A stretch of 64,000 nucleotides of DNA from Bacillus sp. (in: firmicutes) (GCA_011524525.1 WTKE01000087.1:1-64000); one strand, 5' to 3'; counted from the first letter of the stretch, positions 21,216 to 34,304 are shown. Translations and numbers: made by a program. Notes: generated from the letters alone by a model not told the origin.

Positions 21216-21244
21216 ATTATAATATAACAGTGAAACAAGGTCAA
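21216..21244 (-). promoter_or_regulatory. Sigma-A promoter of rpsU-yqeY
   Basis: TTGACC (21239-21244), a 17-base spacer and a perfect TATAAT (21216-21221) on the minus strand. This fits a highly expressed ribosomal protein gene. Confidence 0.9.
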
Positions 21245-21363
21245 CTGTAATTCGACTAGCTATTGTCCATTTATGAATAAAACTTTAAAAAATCCTTTTT
21301 TCTTACGTATACTTAGCATGTCCCACATCCCTTTGCAATAAAGATGTAAGAGGAGGGAAAAGC

Positions 21364-22287
21364 ATGTTAAGTGTTCTTTTATTTTGTATCTTTATTGTAT
21401 TATTTATTTTTGGTATGACCATTTTGCGAACGGGATTATTTAATTTATCCGCAGATTCATTAAAAAAATGGCTTGTAAAATTAACAGATCGCACCTGGAA
21501 AGGCCTTTTAGCATCCATTATCATTACAGGAGCTCTACAAAGCAGCTCAGCTGTCATGGTCATGACGATCGGGTTGATTTCTGCTGGGCTGTTAACATTT
21601 CGCCAATCTATTGGGATTATACTTGGGACCAATATTGGTACAACCTTTACCACTGAATTTATCACATTTCAAATCGACTCTTTTCTTGTACCAATGGCCA
21701 TTTTTGGAGCCTTACTTATTTTTATGAAAAATAAAAATGCAAATGCATTTGGATTGATCCTCTTGGGAATGGCAACTGTTTTTTCGGCAATGAGTGGCTT
21801 TAAATATCTTGCAAAGCCCTTATCTAGTCTACCAATCATCCAACAATTAATTATTGATATGAATGAAAGCAACTTACTTAGTGTTGGTGTAGGGGCTATT
21901 ATAACGGCTCTTATTCACTCAAGCTCTGCTACGACAGGTATTATTATGGGATTCCTTTCAAGTCAGTTACTTACGATTGGTGCTGGTATAGCCGTCATGC
22001 TTGGAGCAAATATAGGAACATGTGTCACAGGGTATGTAGCTAGTATCGGAGGGGGGAAAGAGGCTCGTCTATGTGCGTATTCACATATATGGTTAAATGT
22101 AATTGGCGTGATTGCCTTTTTTCCATTCATCACATATCTTGCAAACATAGCAGGTCGCCTAGCTCAAGAGCCCGATGTACAACTAGCTCATATTAGCGTC
22201 CTATTTAATGTCATCTCTTCACTACTTGTCCTTCCATTCGCCAGCCATTTTGCGACATTTGTTACGAAATTGCATGCTAAAAAATAA
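21364..22287 (+). CDS. yqeW: Na/Pi cotransporter family protein
   Basis: This is a PNaS (NptA/PhoU-associated) family sodium-dependent phosphate transporter. The 307-residue hydrophobic protein contains the duplicated family signature: GALQSSSAVMVMTIGLISAG (about 58-77) with GTNIGTTFTTE, and ALIHSSSATTGIIMGFL (about 180-196) with GANIGTCVTG. It lacks a C-terminal PhoU-like domain, as B. subtilis YqeW does. ATG 21364 follows AGAGGAGGG. It is divergent from rpsU. Confidence 0.93.
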   Translation: MLSVLLFCIFIVLFIFGMTILRTGLFNLSADSLKKWLVKLTDRTWKGLLASIIITGALQSSSAVMVMTIGLISAGLLTFRQSIGIILGTNIGTTFTTEFITFQIDSFLVPMAIFGALLIFMKNKNANAFGLILLGMATVFSAMSGFKYLAKPLSSLPIIQQLIIDMNESNLLSVGVGAIITALIHSSSATTGIIMGFLSSQLLTIGAGIAVMLGANIGTCVTGYVASIGGGKEARLCAYSHIWLNVIGVIAFFPFITYLANIAGRLAQEPDVQLAHISVLFNVISSLLVLPFASHFATFVTKLHAKK

Positions 22288-22311
22288 AAACATGCCAGTT
22301 GGCATGTTTTT
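22286..22311. terminator. Bidirectional terminator between yqeW and deoC
   Basis: AAACATGCCA and TGGCATGTTT form a 10-bp stem with a 2-base centre, with A-rich and T-rich flanks. It can serve both converging genes. Confidence 0.85.
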
Positions 22312-22315
22312 ATCT

Positions 22316-22987
22316 TTAATAATCACTATTTGAAACTAATCCTTTAACAATAGCAATGCCTGAGCTTGCTCCAATACGAGTTGCCCCAGCTTCGATCATA
22401 ATTTTTGCGTCTTCTGCACTTCTTACTCCACCTGAAGCTTTTACACCAATAGTAGGTCCTACCGTCTTACGCATTAGTGCAATATCATCAACCGTTGCTC
22501 CACCAGCCCCAAAGCCTGTAGATGTTTTAACAAAATCAGTACCTGCACTTACAGCTAGCTTACATGCACGAACTTTTTCCTCGTCTGTTAAAAGAGACGT
22601 CTCAATAATAACCTTTGTTAAAGCTTTTCCTTTTGCAGCCTTAACAACCGCTTGAATATCCTTTTCAACTAGAGAGTCATCTCCATTTTTTAGCGCACCG
22701 ATATTAATTACCATATCTACCTCGGTCGCACCATTTTCAATCGCATTCGTTGTTTCAAATGCTTTTGTTTCTGGTGTATTGGCTCCTAATGGAAAACCGA
22801 TGACTGTACAAACATCCACACCCGTTCCCTTTAATAACTCACTAGCATAAGCCACCCACGTTGGATTTACACATACAGAAGCAAATTGATATTCTTGTGC
22901 TTCAGCACATAATTGTTCAATTTGACCTTTTGTTGCTTCAGCTTTTAGCAAAGTGTGATCAATCATTTTCGCGATTTCTTTCATCAT
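22316..22987 (-). CDS. deoC: Deoxyribose-phosphate aldolase
   Basis: DeoC cleaves 2-deoxyribose 5-phosphate to glyceraldehyde 3-phosphate and acetaldehyde in deoxynucleoside breakdown. The 223 residues contain [11 protein letters not shown] near the N-terminus. The first active-site Lys is in [12 protein letters not shown] and the Schiff-base Lys in [15 protein letters not shown], followed by [18 protein letters not shown] lies 6 bases before ATG 22987; a second ATG follows at once. In B. subtilis the dra gene lies elsewhere with nupC and pdp, so its position here is a local difference. Confidence 0.95.
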   Translation of the reverse strand: MMKEIAKMIDHTLLKAEATKGQIEQLCAEAQEYQFASVCVNPTWVAYASELLKGTGVDVCTVIGFPLGANTPETKAFETTNAIENGATEVDMVINIGALKNGDDSLVEKDIQAVVKAAKGKALTKVIIETSLLTDEEKVRACKLAVSAGTDFVKTSTGFGAGGATVDDIALMRKTVGPTIGVKASGGVRSAEDAKIMIEAGATRIGASSGIAIVKGLVSNSDY

Positions 22988-23007
22988 AATACACTCCAAT
23001 TCAAAAA

Positions 23008-24357
23008 TTATATCGCTGCTTGTTCTGCTGATCTAATATACTCATCAAGTACACGGACAAATTGGCCTTCATTGTAAGGATAACCAGCCTTTGTAATTTT
23101 CACCTTTACAATTTGTCCAATCATTTCTTCTGTACCCTTAAATATGACCTTTAAATAATTATCTGTATATCCTTCATACATTCCTTCACCATGTTTGGAA
23201 CGTTCTTCAGGAATCACTTCGAGTACTTCCCCTTCAAATTGTGAAGCGTACTCCTTAGCTAATTGATCTGACAATGATATTAATCGATGTACACGCTCAT
23301 TTTTAACTTCTTCATCCACTTGGTCATCCATTCTAGCAGCAGGTGTCCCCGTACGTTTAGAATATGGGAATACGTGAAGTTCAGAAAATTTATGCTCCTT
23401 GATAAAATGATAAGTTTCCATAAATTCTTCTTCTGTTTCACCAGGGAAACCAACGATAACGTCAGAAGTGACCGCAAGACCGGGTAGAGCTTCCTTTAAT
23501 CGGTTTAAGCGCTCACCAAAGAATTCCATCGTGTACTTACGGCGCATTCTCTTTAACACCGTGTTAGAACCAGACTGCAATGGAATATGAAGATGTCTAA
23601 CTATAACATTCGAGTCATTCATTACTTGAATCACTTCATCAGTAATTTGACTTGCTTCAATGGAAGAGATTCTTAGTCTCTCAAGTCCAAGCACTTCTTT
23701 TTCTAAATCTTTTAATAACATGGCAAGATTATAATCCTTCATATCTTCACCATATCCACCTGTGTGAATACCAGTTAATACGATTTCCTTATAACCAGCA
23801 TCAACTAGTTGCTGTGCTTGTTTTATTACTTCCTTTGGATCACGAGACCTCATTAATCCACGAGCCCAAGGAATGATACAAAATGTACAGAAGTTATTGC
23901 AGCCTTCCTGTATCTTTAGAGACGCACGAGTACGGTCCGTAAAGGCAGGAACATCTAATTCCTCATAAACACGATTTTTCATTATATTACCAACCGCATT
24001 AATTGGTTGTCTTTCTTCCTTAAAGCGTTCGATATATTCAAGCATCTTCACACGGTCCTGTGTTCCAACAACAATATCTACACCAGGAATGGCCATAATT
24101 TCAGCAGGAGATGTTTGTGCATAACAACCTGTTACACAAATAACCGCGTCAGGGTTTTTACGAATCGCACGTCTGATTACTTGGCGACTCTTTTTATCGC
24201 CTGTGTTTGTTACTGTACATGTATTTATGACATAAACATCTGAAGTTGATTCATAGTCTACTCTCTCATATCCCTGTTCTTGGAATAGCTGCCAAATGGC
24301 TTCCGTTTCGTAATGATTTACCTTACAACCTAATGTATGAAATGCAACTGATGGCAT
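23008..24357 (-). CDS. mtaB: tRNA (N6-threonylcarbamoyladenosine37) methylthiotransferase MtaB
   Basis: MtaB is a radical-SAM enzyme that makes ms2t6A at position 37 of ANN-decoding tRNAs. The 449 residues have the N-terminal UPF0004 domain with cluster Cys ([25 protein letters not shown]). The radical-SAM motif CNNFCTFC lies near residue 150, and a TRAM domain is at the C-terminus. ATG 24357 follows GAGGTG; an upstream in-frame GTG overlaps that site. It is the last gene of the long hrcA-dnaK operon. Confidence 0.96.
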   Translation of the reverse strand: MPSVAFHTLGCKVNHYETEAIWQLFQEQGYERVDYESTSDVYVINTCTVTNTGDKKSRQVIRRAIRKNPDAVICVTGCYAQTSPAEIMAIPGVDIVVGTQDRVKMLEYIERFKEERQPINAVGNIMKNRVYEELDVPAFTDRTRASLKIQEGCNNFCTFCIIPWARGLMRSRDPKEVIKQAQQLVDAGYKEIVLTGIHTGGYGEDMKDYNLAMLLKDLEKEVLGLERLRISSIEASQITDEVIQVMNDSNVIVRHLHIPLQSGSNTVLKRMRRKYTMEFFGERLNRLKEALPGLAVTSDVIVGFPGETEEEFMETYHFIKEHKFSELHVFPYSKRTGTPAARMDDQVDEEVKNERVHRLISLSDQLAKEYASQFEGEVLEVIPEERSKHGEGMYEGYTDNYLKVIFKGTEEMIGQIVKVKITKAGYPYNEGQFVRVLDEYIRSAEQAAI

Positions 24358-24362
24358 ATTGT

Positions 24363-25109
24363 TCACCTCAATAGTTCAAATTGATAAGAAATAACTGACA
24401 GCACGTATAAGGGTGCTGTCTCTGTACGTAAGATTCTAGGACCTAGCCCGCAGGACTGGAACCCCTCTTTAGAAAGCAACTCAACTTCTGATTCAGTTAG
24501 TCCCCCTTCAGGACCGAATACAATTAAGACATTGTCATCATTCTTCATCTCTTGAAGAGTACGAGCGAGAGTTGAACTTTCTCCTTGCTTTGCATTTTCC
24601 TCATAAGCAATTAATTTATACGAATAATCTTTTGAAAGAGTAATAAGTTTTGCTATGTTAAGAGGAGTGGCAACAGTTGGCACGATTCGTCGGTGCGACT
24701 GCTCCGCTGCCTCCTTTGCGATCCTTTGCCAACGATCTACTTTTTTATCAGCCTTCTTTTCATCCCATTTTACTACCGATCTAGCAGTCGAAACTGGAAC
24801 GAAAGAATAGGCACCTAATTCAGTCCCTTTTTGTATGATCCACTCTAACTTATCACCTTTTGGAAGACCACTTGCAATCGTCACACGAACTGGAAGTTCA
24901 GAGGACACTACCTCCCATTGTACAACGTCTGCAACGACTTGTTCATCGGTAATTTCTGCAATTCGGCAAATAGCCCCTTCTCCTTTGGAAGTCGTACAAA
25001 TGATTTGATCGCTTATTTTTAATCTCATCACCTTCACAATGTGCCTGAAATCGTCACCTTTTATGACAAATCGTCCTTCCGCTGTCTGATCAACAAAATA
25101 TCGTTGCAC
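24363..25109 (-). CDS. rsmE: 16S rRNA (uracil1498-N3) methyltransferase RsmE
   Basis: RsmE is a SPOUT-fold methyltransferase that makes m3U1498 in the 30S decoding region. The 248 residues start with a PUA-like domain (RYFVDQTAEGRFVIKGDDFRH). The family motifs GLPKGDKLEWIIQKGTELGA (about 95-114), FGPEGGLTESEVELL (about 195) and GPRILRTETAPL (about 222) follow, forming the knot. GTG 25109 is the start, with AAGGTG upstream. In B. subtilis this is yqeU. Confidence 0.96.
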   Translation of the reverse strand: MQRYFVDQTAEGRFVIKGDDFRHIVKVMRLKISDQIICTTSKGEGAICRIAEITDEQVVADVVQWEVVSSELPVRVTIASGLPKGDKLEWIIQKGTELGAYSFVPVSTARSVVKWDEKKADKKVDRWQRIAKEAAEQSHRRIVPTVATPLNIAKLITLSKDYSYKLIAYEENAKQGESSTLARTLQEMKNDDNVLIVFGPEGGLTESEVELLSKEGFQSCGLGPRILRTETAPLYVLSVISYQFELLR

Positions 25110-25161
25110 ACGCTACACCTTCTTTATTTCATATATAAAGGGGGATAACTCCCCCTTCACA

Positions 25162-26100
25162 TTATTGCCTCTTTGCAATCATCGCAATCCAATCTTCCAT
25201 TTGAATCGTCTCTATTATTTCAAACCCCGAACGCTCTATAGCTGTTCTTACTTCGTCTTTTTTCTGCAGAATGATACCCGAAGAAATAAAGTAACCGTCT
25301 TTTTTCACGACTCTTGCTACATCATCTGTAAATCGAACGATCACTTCGGCTAAAATATTTGCAACTACCACATCCGCCTGTTGGTCCACCCCGTCTAGCA
25401 AATTGTTTTGAGCGACTGTTACTACTTCATTGGTTTTATTTAGCTTGCTATTGATCTTTGCAGATTTAACAGCTACTTCGTCTAAATCTAGAGCGAGGAC
25501 GGAGTCTGCACCTAGCATAGCTGACGCAATACTTAATACTCCTGTTCCCGTTCCAACGTCGACAACACGGTCACTTTTTCTAACCGTTCTCTCTAACGCC
25601 TGTATGCACATTACTGTCGTTGGGTGTGTTCCTGTACCGAATGCCATTCCTGGATCCAATTCAATAATTAATTCATCACTTGAAACGGGAGTATATTCTT
25701 CCCATGTAGGTACAATGGTAAATCGTTCAGAAATTTTCACAGGATGATAATATTTCTTCCATGCTGTTGCCCATTCTTCTTCATTTACTTCACTGACCGT
25801 TACGGTATTTCTGCCGATATCAATATTATGAATAATCAGGTTGTTAATGGATTCCTTAATCGCATCAACCGTTTCACCTAAGAAGCTTGTTACCGGTAAA
25901 TAGGCCTTAACAATAACCCCTTCATCAGGGTAATCTTTTGGATTGAGTTGGTAGATTTCACCGAATTGGTCTTCCCTTTCTTTTACAAGCTCCAATGGAT
26001 CCTCAATAACCACTCCACTTGCGCCTGCTTCATGCAATATATTTGAAATCGGTTCTATCGCTTCATTTGTTGTATGAATGCAAAGTTCTGACCATTTCAT
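25162..26100 (-). CDS. prmA: Ribosomal protein L11 methyltransferase
   Basis: PrmA trimethylates residues of ribosomal protein L11. The 312 residues have an N-terminal ferredoxin-like substrate domain ([20 protein letters not shown]). The SAM-binding domain carries [14 protein letters not shown] (about 150-163), [15 protein letters not shown] (motif I, about 180) and [10 protein letters not shown] (motif IV). ATG 26100 follows AGGAG. It lies between dnaJ and rsmE in the heat-shock operon (yqeT in B. subtilis). Confidence 0.97.
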   Translation of the reverse strand: MKWSELCIHTTNEAIEPISNILHEAGASGVVIEDPLELVKEREDQFGEIYQLNPKDYPDEGVIVKAYLPVTSFLGETVDAIKESINNLIIHNIDIGRNTVTVSEVNEEEWATAWKKYYHPVKISERFTIVPTWEEYTPVSSDELIIELDPGMAFGTGTHPTTVMCIQALERTVRKSDRVVDVGTGTGVLSIASAMLGADSVLALDLDEVAVKSAKINSKLNKTNEVVTVAQNNLLDGVDQQADVVVANILAEVIVRFTDDVARVVKKDGYFISSGIILQKKDEVRTAIERSGFEIIETIQMEDWIAMIAKRQ

Positions 26101-26120
26101 ACTACCAACTCCTATTCCTT

Positions 26121-27242
26121 TTATTCGCCTTTAAATGCTCTTTTTACTTTTGAGAAAAAACCTTCTTCATGTTCACCTTGAGGTACACTTCCACTTACCT
26201 CCGCAAATTCATGAAGCAATTGCTTTTGCTTTTCTGTTAATTTCGTTGGTGTTAAGATTCGAATAATAGTATGCTGATCACCCGTTCCATAGCCTCTTAC
26301 GTTTGGAACACCTTTTCCTTTCAATCGGAATTTGGTTCCTGTTTGTGTCCCAGCTGGCACTTTCAGTTTAACTTTACCGTGTAATGTTGGTACTTCTACT
26401 TCATCACCTAGTGCGGCTTGAACAAACGTAATCGGCATTTCACAGTAGATATCGTCTCCATCACGTTCAAAGAATTCATGTGAACGAACTTGGAATACAA
26501 CATATAGATCTCCTGCCGGTCCACCATTCACTCCAGGTTCACCTTGTCCAGAAACACGAAGCTGTTGACCATCATCAATACCTGCAGGAATTTTCACATG
26601 AATCTTACGGCGCTTCTTCACTTTCCCTGTTCCACCACATGTGGAACACTTGTCTTTAATCTGTTTTCCAGTACCGCTACAGTAATGACAGACTCGACGG
26701 TTTACAATCCGACCAAATGGAGTGTTTTGCTCCACATTCAACTGACCAGACCCATGACAGTGACTACAAGTATCTGGCTTCGTACCCGGTTTTGCTCCAG
26801 ATCCTTGACATGTTTCACAATTTTCTTCTCTTGGTATTTCCAAATCGGTTTCCTTTCCGAAAACCGCTTCCTCAAAGCTAAGGGTCATTGTATATTGGAG
26901 GTCGGCTCCTTGTCTTGGTGCATTAGGGTCTCTTCTTCTTGACCCACCACCGCCAAAGAACGTGCTAAATATATCCTCGAAACCGCCAAAACCACCGAAG
27001 TCTCCTCCACCAAATCCTTGGTTAGGATCCGTGTGACCAAATTGATCATAGTGTGCTTTCTTTTGGTCGTCACTTAATACCTCATATGCTTCTTTTACCT
27101 CTTTGAACTTTTCATCTGCATCTGCTTCCTTATTAATATCAGGATGATACATTTTCGATAGCTTTCGGTACGCCTTTTTTATCTCATCCTTTGAAGCACT
27201 TTTACTTACTCCAAGTACCTCATAGTAGTCCCTTTTACTCAT
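26121..27242 (-). CDS. dnaJ: Chaperone DnaJ
   Basis: DnaJ is the Hsp40 co-chaperone that delivers substrates to DnaK and stimulates its ATPase. The 373 residues show the J domain with HPD ([11 protein letters not shown], about 30-40) and the Gly/Phe region (about 70-100). Four CxxCxGxG zinc repeats follow ([32 protein letters not shown], about 140-205), then C-terminal substrate domains. It is separated from dnaK by a terminator hairpin, so its level may be lower than DnaK. Confidence 0.98.
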   Translation of the reverse strand: MSKRDYYEVLGVSKSASKDEIKKAYRKLSKMYHPDINKEADADEKFKEVKEAYEVLSDDQKKAHYDQFGHTDPNQGFGGGDFGGFGGFEDIFSTFFGGGGSRRRDPNAPRQGADLQYTMTLSFEEAVFGKETDLEIPREENCETCQGSGAKPGTKPDTCSHCHGSGQLNVEQNTPFGRIVNRRVCHYCSGTGKQIKDKCSTCGGTGKVKKRRKIHVKIPAGIDDGQQLRVSGQGEPGVNGGPAGDLYVVFQVRSHEFFERDGDDIYCEMPITFVQAALGDEVEVPTLHGKVKLKVPAGTQTGTKFRLKGKGVPNVRGYGTGDQHTIIRILTPTKLTEKQKQLLHEFAEVSGSVPQGEHEEGFFSKVKRAFKGE

Positions 27243-27310
27243 GATTGCCCACTCCCCGAATCATTTCACATAAAGGTTATTTTAACATTACCATTCAACC
27301 CAAAGCAATG

Positions 27311-27348
27311 AAAAAGCCAAAGTCGCTTGGATTTGACTTTGACTTTTT
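27311..27348 (-). terminator. Terminator between dnaK and dnaJ
   Basis: AAAAAGTCAAAGTC and GACTTTGGCTTTTT form a stem of about 14 bp with one G-U pair and a 10-base loop, followed by U residues. It should partly uncouple dnaJ-prmA-rsmE-mtaB from hrcA-grpE-dnaK. Confidence 0.8.
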
Positions 27349-27368
27349 CTAAGCTAGTTAGCCTGAAT

Positions 27369-29814
<2,446 letters not shown>

Positions 29815-29901
29815 ATTACTCACCTCCCTTAAAGTGTTCCTTGTTCATTTATAAGTAGTGGGGGATGTTAAGGAAGACTCTCCTTAACATCATCACCACC
29901 G

Positions 29902-30933
29902 TTATTTATTTTGATACAGCTTTGTTAATACAGAAGTTAAATCTTGGCTAATCGTTTGTAATAAGCTGATCACACGAGAGTATTCCATTCTAGTAGGGCC
30001 TAAAATAGCAATGGTCCCCAGTTGTTCCTCACCTACAGAATACGTAGCCGTAATTAAGCTACAATTCTCCATGGCTGAATTGTTGTTTTCTTTTCCGATG
30101 CTTACATGAATTCCTGTCGGATTTTTCCGAATCAAATCGTACATGCTTTTTTCATGCTCTATCATGTTTAAAAGGTTTTTCACCTTTTCGATATCATGGA
30201 ATTCCGGTTGACTGAGAATATTGGTTCTTCCACCAAAAAACACCTTTTCATTTGATGGAATCTTCAATGTATCAGCAAATGCGTGTAGCATGGAATCATA
30301 ATTCCGGATATGCTGTCTGAGTAAAGTGGCTACCTCTTTGTAGATCTTTTCATTTAAATCTTCAAGTGGAACACCGGTTAAACGTTCATTAAGGATATTG
30401 ACCATTTTCTCAATATCGCTTGCATCTAACCCTACAGGAAGATGAAACATTCGATTGTCTACATGTCCTTTGTCAGTCACAATGATTGCAATAGCTGTTT
30501 CCTTATTAAGTGGAACAATTTGAATCTTCTTAAGCTTATTTTCTCTAACCGCAGGTCCAAGAACTATAGAAGTATAGTTGGTAAGCTCAGATAATATTTT
30601 TGCAGATTTTTGTACGATTTTTTCAAGTTCATAAAGCCTTTCAGCAAAAATCGATTTAACCGATTGCATATCATGCTGATCAAGCTTCTGTGGGGCAAGA
30701 AGATGATCTACATAAAAACGATAGCCTTTCTCGGACGGAATTCTTCCAGAAGAGGTATGTGTCTTCTCAAGAAAGCCTAGCTCCTCTAAATCAGCCATAT
30801 CATTACGGATCGTAGCAGAGCTGAAAGTAATATCCTCTTTTTTCGACAAACTTCTAGATCCAATCGGCTGAGCAGAACGAATGAAATCATCAACAATCAC
30901 CTGAAAAATTAATAACTGACGATCTGTTAACAT
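29902..30933 (-). CDS. hrcA: Heat-inducible transcription repressor HrcA
   Basis: HrcA represses class I heat-shock genes by binding CIRCE and is kept active by GroE. The 343 residues open with a winged helix ([20 protein letters not shown], then [20 protein letters not shown]). [20 protein letters not shown] follows (about 53-72), then a GAF-like dimer domain. ATG 30933 follows AGAGGTG. CIRCE lies only 16 bases upstream of the start, so the operon is autoregulated. Confidence 0.98.
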   Translation of the reverse strand: MLTDRQLLIFQVIVDDFIRSAQPIGSRSLSKKEDITFSSATIRNDMADLEELGFLEKTHTSSGRIPSEKGYRFYVDHLLAPQKLDQHDMQSVKSIFAERLYELEKIVQKSAKILSELTNYTSIVLGPAVRENKLKKIQIVPLNKETAIAIIVTDKGHVDNRMFHLPVGLDASDIEKMVNILNERLTGVPLEDLNEKIYKEVATLLRQHIRNYDSMLHAFADTLKIPSNEKVFFGGRTNILSQPEFHDIEKVKNLLNMIEHEKSMYDLIRKNPTGIHVSIGKENNNSAMENCSLITATYSVGEEQLGTIAILGPTRMEYSRVISLLQTISQDLTSVLTKLYQNK

Positions 30934-30948
30934 GTTTCATCACCTCTG

Positions 30949-30975
30949 TTAGCACTCTCTTCTAACGAGTGCTAA
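30949..30975 (-). promoter_or_regulatory. CIRCE operator of the hrcA operon
   Basis: A perfect TTAGCACTC-N9-GAGTGCTAA, the class I heat-shock operator bound by HrcA. It lies between the promoter and the hrcA ribosome site. Confidence 0.99.
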
Positions 30976-30987
30976 ATCTAATAATAA

Positions 30988-31015
30988 ATTATCAAATGTT
31001 GGGGCTATATGTCAA
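30988..31015 (-). promoter_or_regulatory. Sigma-A promoter of hrcA-grpE-dnaK
   Basis: TTGACA (31010-31015), a 16-base spacer and GATAAT (30988-30993) on the minus strand. The RNA start would fall just before CIRCE. The promoter lies just beyond the hemW stop codon. Confidence 0.85.
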
Positions 31016-31018
31016 CAT

Positions 31019-32158
31019 TTAGATCACACCGATAAATGATTGAAACACTTCATTTCCTAAAAACCGCCCTTTTTGCGTTAAAGCAATTCTGCCATCTTGA
31101 CAAGTGATTAACTCGCGATTTTGTAAGAAATTGATTTCTTCCTTAAATAAAGAGAGCGGATCAACTCCAAATTTTTGAATGAAGCGTTCCACGCTTATTC
31201 CCTCAATTTTCCTTAAGCCAAGGAACATTTCTTCCTCCCACTTTTCATTGTTCTCTACTTTATGGATATTATGAGAGGGGAGAATGCCATTTGAGATAGG
31301 ATCCATATATTTTTTTAATGGTCCATGATTTGCAATCCTTTCTCCTGCAACATAACTATGGGACCCGGCACCAAACCCATAATATTCCTCATTATCCCAG
31401 TATGTTAAATTATGCTTGCTTTCGTATCCTGGAAGAGCAAAGTTAGAAATTTCATATTGGTGGAAACCAGCCATCTCCATTTGCTCCATAAGCAGCGAAT
31501 ACATTTCTGCCTCCGCATCTTCTCCTGGAACAGGTAATTTTCCTTTCCGCATTAAATTATAGAACACCGTTTTGGGTTCAATAATGAGGGAGTAACCAGA
31601 GTAATGTTGAATATCAAGAGATAACGCCGTTTGTAGCGTCTCTTTAAAGCTATCTAGCATTTGACCCGGCAAGCTGTAAATTAGATCAACACTTATATTT
31701 TCGAACCCAACTTTCTTTGCTTTTTCAATAGATGTGAACACATCTTCCTTACAGTGCGTTCTTCCGATTGCCTTTAATAGCTCATTATCGAAGGTTTGTA
31801 CACCAAAGCTTAACCGATTGACTCCTCCCTCAAAAAGCACACGAAACTTTTCATCAGACAAATCTCCAGGATTGGCTTCGAACGTTATCTCTGCGTTTTG
31901 TTCCAAAGGAAGATATTTATTAATTGATGACAACAATCGCTGTAACTGTTTCTTACTTAATGAAGTAGGTGTTCCACCGCCAACAAAAATGGAATGAAGT
32001 GGCTCAGCTGGATGTTTATCTAACGTTAATCGTATCTCTTCTTCAAGCGCATCTAAGTACTCATCGACAGGCTGGCCTTTTAAGAAAACCTTATTAAAAT
32101 CACAATAATGACAAATATGCTCACAAAACGGAATATGAATATATGCTGCTCTCACCAT
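31019..32158 (-). CDS. hemW: Heme chaperone HemW (HemN-like radical SAM protein)
   Basis: HemW proteins resemble coproporphyrinogen III dehydrogenase but act in heme delivery. The 379 residues start AAYIHIPFCEHICHYCDFNK, with the CxxxCxxC iron-sulfur motif at about residues 12-19. GGGTPTSLS (about 61), the SFGVQTFDNELLKAIGR region (about 117) and a C-terminal HemN-like domain follow. It belongs to the group called yqeR in B. subtilis and lies between lepA and hrcA as there. The exact start (ATG or the next GTG) is uncertain. Confidence 0.94.
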   Translation of the reverse strand: MVRAAYIHIPFCEHICHYCDFNKVFLKGQPVDEYLDALEEEIRLTLDKHPAEPLHSIFVGGGTPTSLSKKQLQRLLSSINKYLPLEQNAEITFEANPGDLSDEKFRVLFEGGVNRLSFGVQTFDNELLKAIGRTHCKEDVFTSIEKAKKVGFENISVDLIYSLPGQMLDSFKETLQTALSLDIQHYSGYSLIIEPKTVFYNLMRKGKLPVPGEDAEAEMYSLLMEQMEMAGFHQYEISNFALPGYESKHNLTYWDNEEYYGFGAGSHSYVAGERIANHGPLKKYMDPISNGILPSHNIHKVENNEKWEEEMFLGLRKIEGISVERFIQKFGVDPLSLFKEEINFLQNRELITCQDGRIALTQKGRFLGNEVFQSFIGVI

Positions 32159-32194
32159 TTTTACACAACCTTAAGTTTCACTTTTTTTGCATTC

Positions 32195-32244
32195 AAAAAA
32201 GGTTAGATCACTTGATTTATCAAGCTTATCTAACCTTTCTTTTA
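32195..32244 (-). terminator. Terminator after lepA
   Basis: The nested stem GGTTAGAT / ATCTAACC with inner GCTTGA / TCAAGT is followed by TTTTTTGAA on the minus strand. It ends the lepA unit before hemW. Confidence 0.85.
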
Positions 32245-32256
32245 AAATCAAATCAT

Positions 32257-34092
32257 CTACTTCTTTGAATTTGTATCATCCATTTTCAGAACAGCCATGA
32301 ATGCTTCTTGAGGTACCTCTACGGAACCAACCTGCTTCATACGCTTTTTACCTTCTTTTTGCTTTTCGAGTAGCTTACGCTTACGTGAGATATCTCCACC
32401 ATAACATTTTGCTAATACGTTTTTACGCATTGCTTTAATGGTAGAACGCGCAACAATTTTCTGCCCAACCGCAGCTTGAATCGGAACCTCAAACTGTTGT
32501 CTCGGTATTAATTCCTTCAGCTTTTCAACTATGACCTTTCCACGTTCGTATGCAAAGTCTTTATGAACAATAAAACTTAACGCATCCACCTTTTCAGCAT
32601 TAAGAAGTATATCCATCTTCACAAGTTTTGACTCCTTGTACCCAATTAACTCGTAATCGAACGAAGCATAACCCTTTGTGCTTGACTTTAATTGATCAAA
32701 GAAGTCATATACGATTTCTGAAAGAGGAATCTCGTACACAATGTTTACACGAGTCTCATCCATGTATTGCATATCGATAAAGATTCCACGTTTTTCCTGA
32801 CAAAGTTCCATAATTGCACCAACATAATCATTAGGAGCCATCATCGTAGCTTTTACATACGGCTCTTCCACGCGTGCAATTTTTTGTGGATCTGGCATGT
32901 TTGAAGGATTATCTACTTTAAGCTCGGTGCCATCTGTCATAATGACATGGTAGATTACACTTGGGGCAGTTGTAATTAAGTCGATTTTGAACTCTCTTTC
33001 AATACGCTCTTGAATAATCTCCATATGGAGCAGTCCTAGGAATCCACAACGGAAACCAAAGCCTAGCGCTTGAGAGGTCTCTGGCTCAAATTGAAGAGCA
33101 GAGTCATTTAGTTCTAGCTTTTCTAATGCTTCTCTTAAATCATTAAACTTCGCACTATCTATTGGATACAAACCACAATATACCATTGGGTTTAAGCGAC
33201 GATACCCTGGAAGGGCTTCCGTTGCTCCATTTTTCACACTTGTAATGGTATCACCCACTCGTGTGTCTCCCACATTTTTAATGGCTGCCGTTAAAAATCC
33301 AACATCACCAACAGTTAATTCTGGAACGGGAGTTGATTTTGGTGTGAATACCCCTACTTCCGTAACCTCAAATTCCTTCCCTGTCGCCATCATGCGGATT
33401 TTGTCCCCAACTTTTACCGTACCATCTACAACACGAATATAGGCTACCACTCCGCGATAGGCATCATAAAGGGAGTCGAAAATCAGCGCTTTTAAAGGTG
33501 CTTCTGGATCCCCAGTAGGCGCAGGAACCTTTTCCACTACCTGCTCTAGGATATCTTCAATACCAATTCCTGCCTTCGCACTTGCTAAAACCGCCTCGGA
33601 AGCATCTAGTCCAATTACTTCCTCAATCTCGTTACGCACACGTTCAGGATCTGCACTCGGCAAGTCAATTTTGTTGATAACAGGTACAATTTCAAGATCA
33701 TTGTCTAGGGCTAAGTAAACATTGGCCAATGTTTGAGCCTCAATCCCCTGTGCCGCGTCCACTACAAGGACTGCTCCTTCACAAGCAGCTAAGCTACGAG
33801 ATACCTCATAGGTGAAATCGACGTGCCCTGGTGTATCGATTAAATGGAAAGTGTATATCTCTCCATCCTTTGCTTGATATTTTAATTGCACAGAATTTAA
33901 TTTGATTGTAATCCCACGTTCTCTTTCAAGGTCCATCGAATCTAGTAACTGGTCCTTCATTTCTCTAGCTGTTAGCGCATTCGTTTTTTCAAGAATACGG
34001 TCAGCTAATGTGGATTTTCCATGATCAATATGTGCAATAATAGAAAAATTCCTTATTTTTTCTTGTCTATTTAGTCTATCTTGTCTGTTCAT
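32257..34092 (-). CDS. lepA: Elongation factor 4 (LepA)
   Basis: LepA is a ribosome-associated translational GTPase involved in back-translocation or initiation. The 611 residues have the G1 motif [13 protein letters not shown] (about 20-32), ERGITIKLN (G2), DTPGHVDF (G3, about 90) and NKIDLP (G4, about 142). The LepA-specific C-terminal domain with [18 protein letters not shown] follows (about 570-590). The length matches the family. ATG 34092 follows AGGAGTG. Confidence 0.98.
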   Translation of the reverse strand: MNRQDRLNRQEKIRNFSIIAHIDHGKSTLADRILEKTNALTAREMKDQLLDSMDLERERGITIKLNSVQLKYQAKDGEIYTFHLIDTPGHVDFTYEVSRSLAACEGAVLVVDAAQGIEAQTLANVYLALDNDLEIVPVINKIDLPSADPERVRNEIEEVIGLDASEAVLASAKAGIGIEDILEQVVEKVPAPTGDPEAPLKALIFDSLYDAYRGVVAYIRVVDGTVKVGDKIRMMATGKEFEVTEVGVFTPKSTPVPELTVGDVGFLTAAIKNVGDTRVGDTITSVKNGATEALPGYRRLNPMVYCGLYPIDSAKFNDLREALEKLELNDSALQFEPETSQALGFGFRCGFLGLLHMEIIQERIEREFKIDLITTAPSVIYHVIMTDGTELKVDNPSNMPDPQKIARVEEPYVKATMMAPNDYVGAIMELCQEKRGIFIDMQYMDETRVNIVYEIPLSEIVYDFFDQLKSSTKGYASFDYELIGYKESKLVKMDILLNAEKVDALSFIVHKDFAYERGKVIVEKLKELIPRQQFEVPIQAAVGQKIVARSTIKAMRKNVLAKCYGGDISRKRKLLEKQKEGKKRMKQVGSVEVPQEAFMAVLKMDDTNSKK

Positions 34093-34167
34093 TCAGTTCA
34101 CTCCTACTATACTTCGCACGTATACACTATTTTTGATTATAGCAGTAGGGAATATAAGATTCAATAG

Positions 34168-34304
34168 CGAAAAGCGGAAGCAGCTTGATCAGTCCCGACA
34201 GGCATAAGACGAAGACCAGCAGAGGTCCTGACCTCTGTAGGGCTTTGGCTTATGACCCCTAGGGACTAGCTGCTGGAGCTAGACAGAGAAAAGCGGAGCT
34301 AGAC
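34168..34304. repeat. Bacillaceae interspersed imperfect palindromic repeat
   Basis: This non-coding element has outer arms AGCAGCT..AGTCCC / GGGACTAGCTGCT (34179-34274), middle arms CATAAG / CTTATG, and a central CAGAGGT-CCTG-ACCTCTG. It is flanked by GAAAAGCGG and GGAGCTAGAC. A second truncated copy, GAAAAGCGGAGCTAGAC, sits at 34288-34304. The sequence closely resembles a family of about 120-bp hairpin repeats that I recall from many Bacillus intergenic regions. No ORF is present. It lies in the space between yqxA and lepA. Confidence 0.8.

Noticed and set aside
20936-21244. 102-codon minus-strand frame over rpsU
   Set aside because: It is out of frame with the clear S21 gene, contains no recognisable domain and begins at the rpsU promoter.
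31019-32158. Calling this gene coproporphyrinogen III dehydrogenase (hemN)
   Set aside because: The N-terminus is short and the genomic position matches HemW/YqeR, which lacks that enzymatic role.
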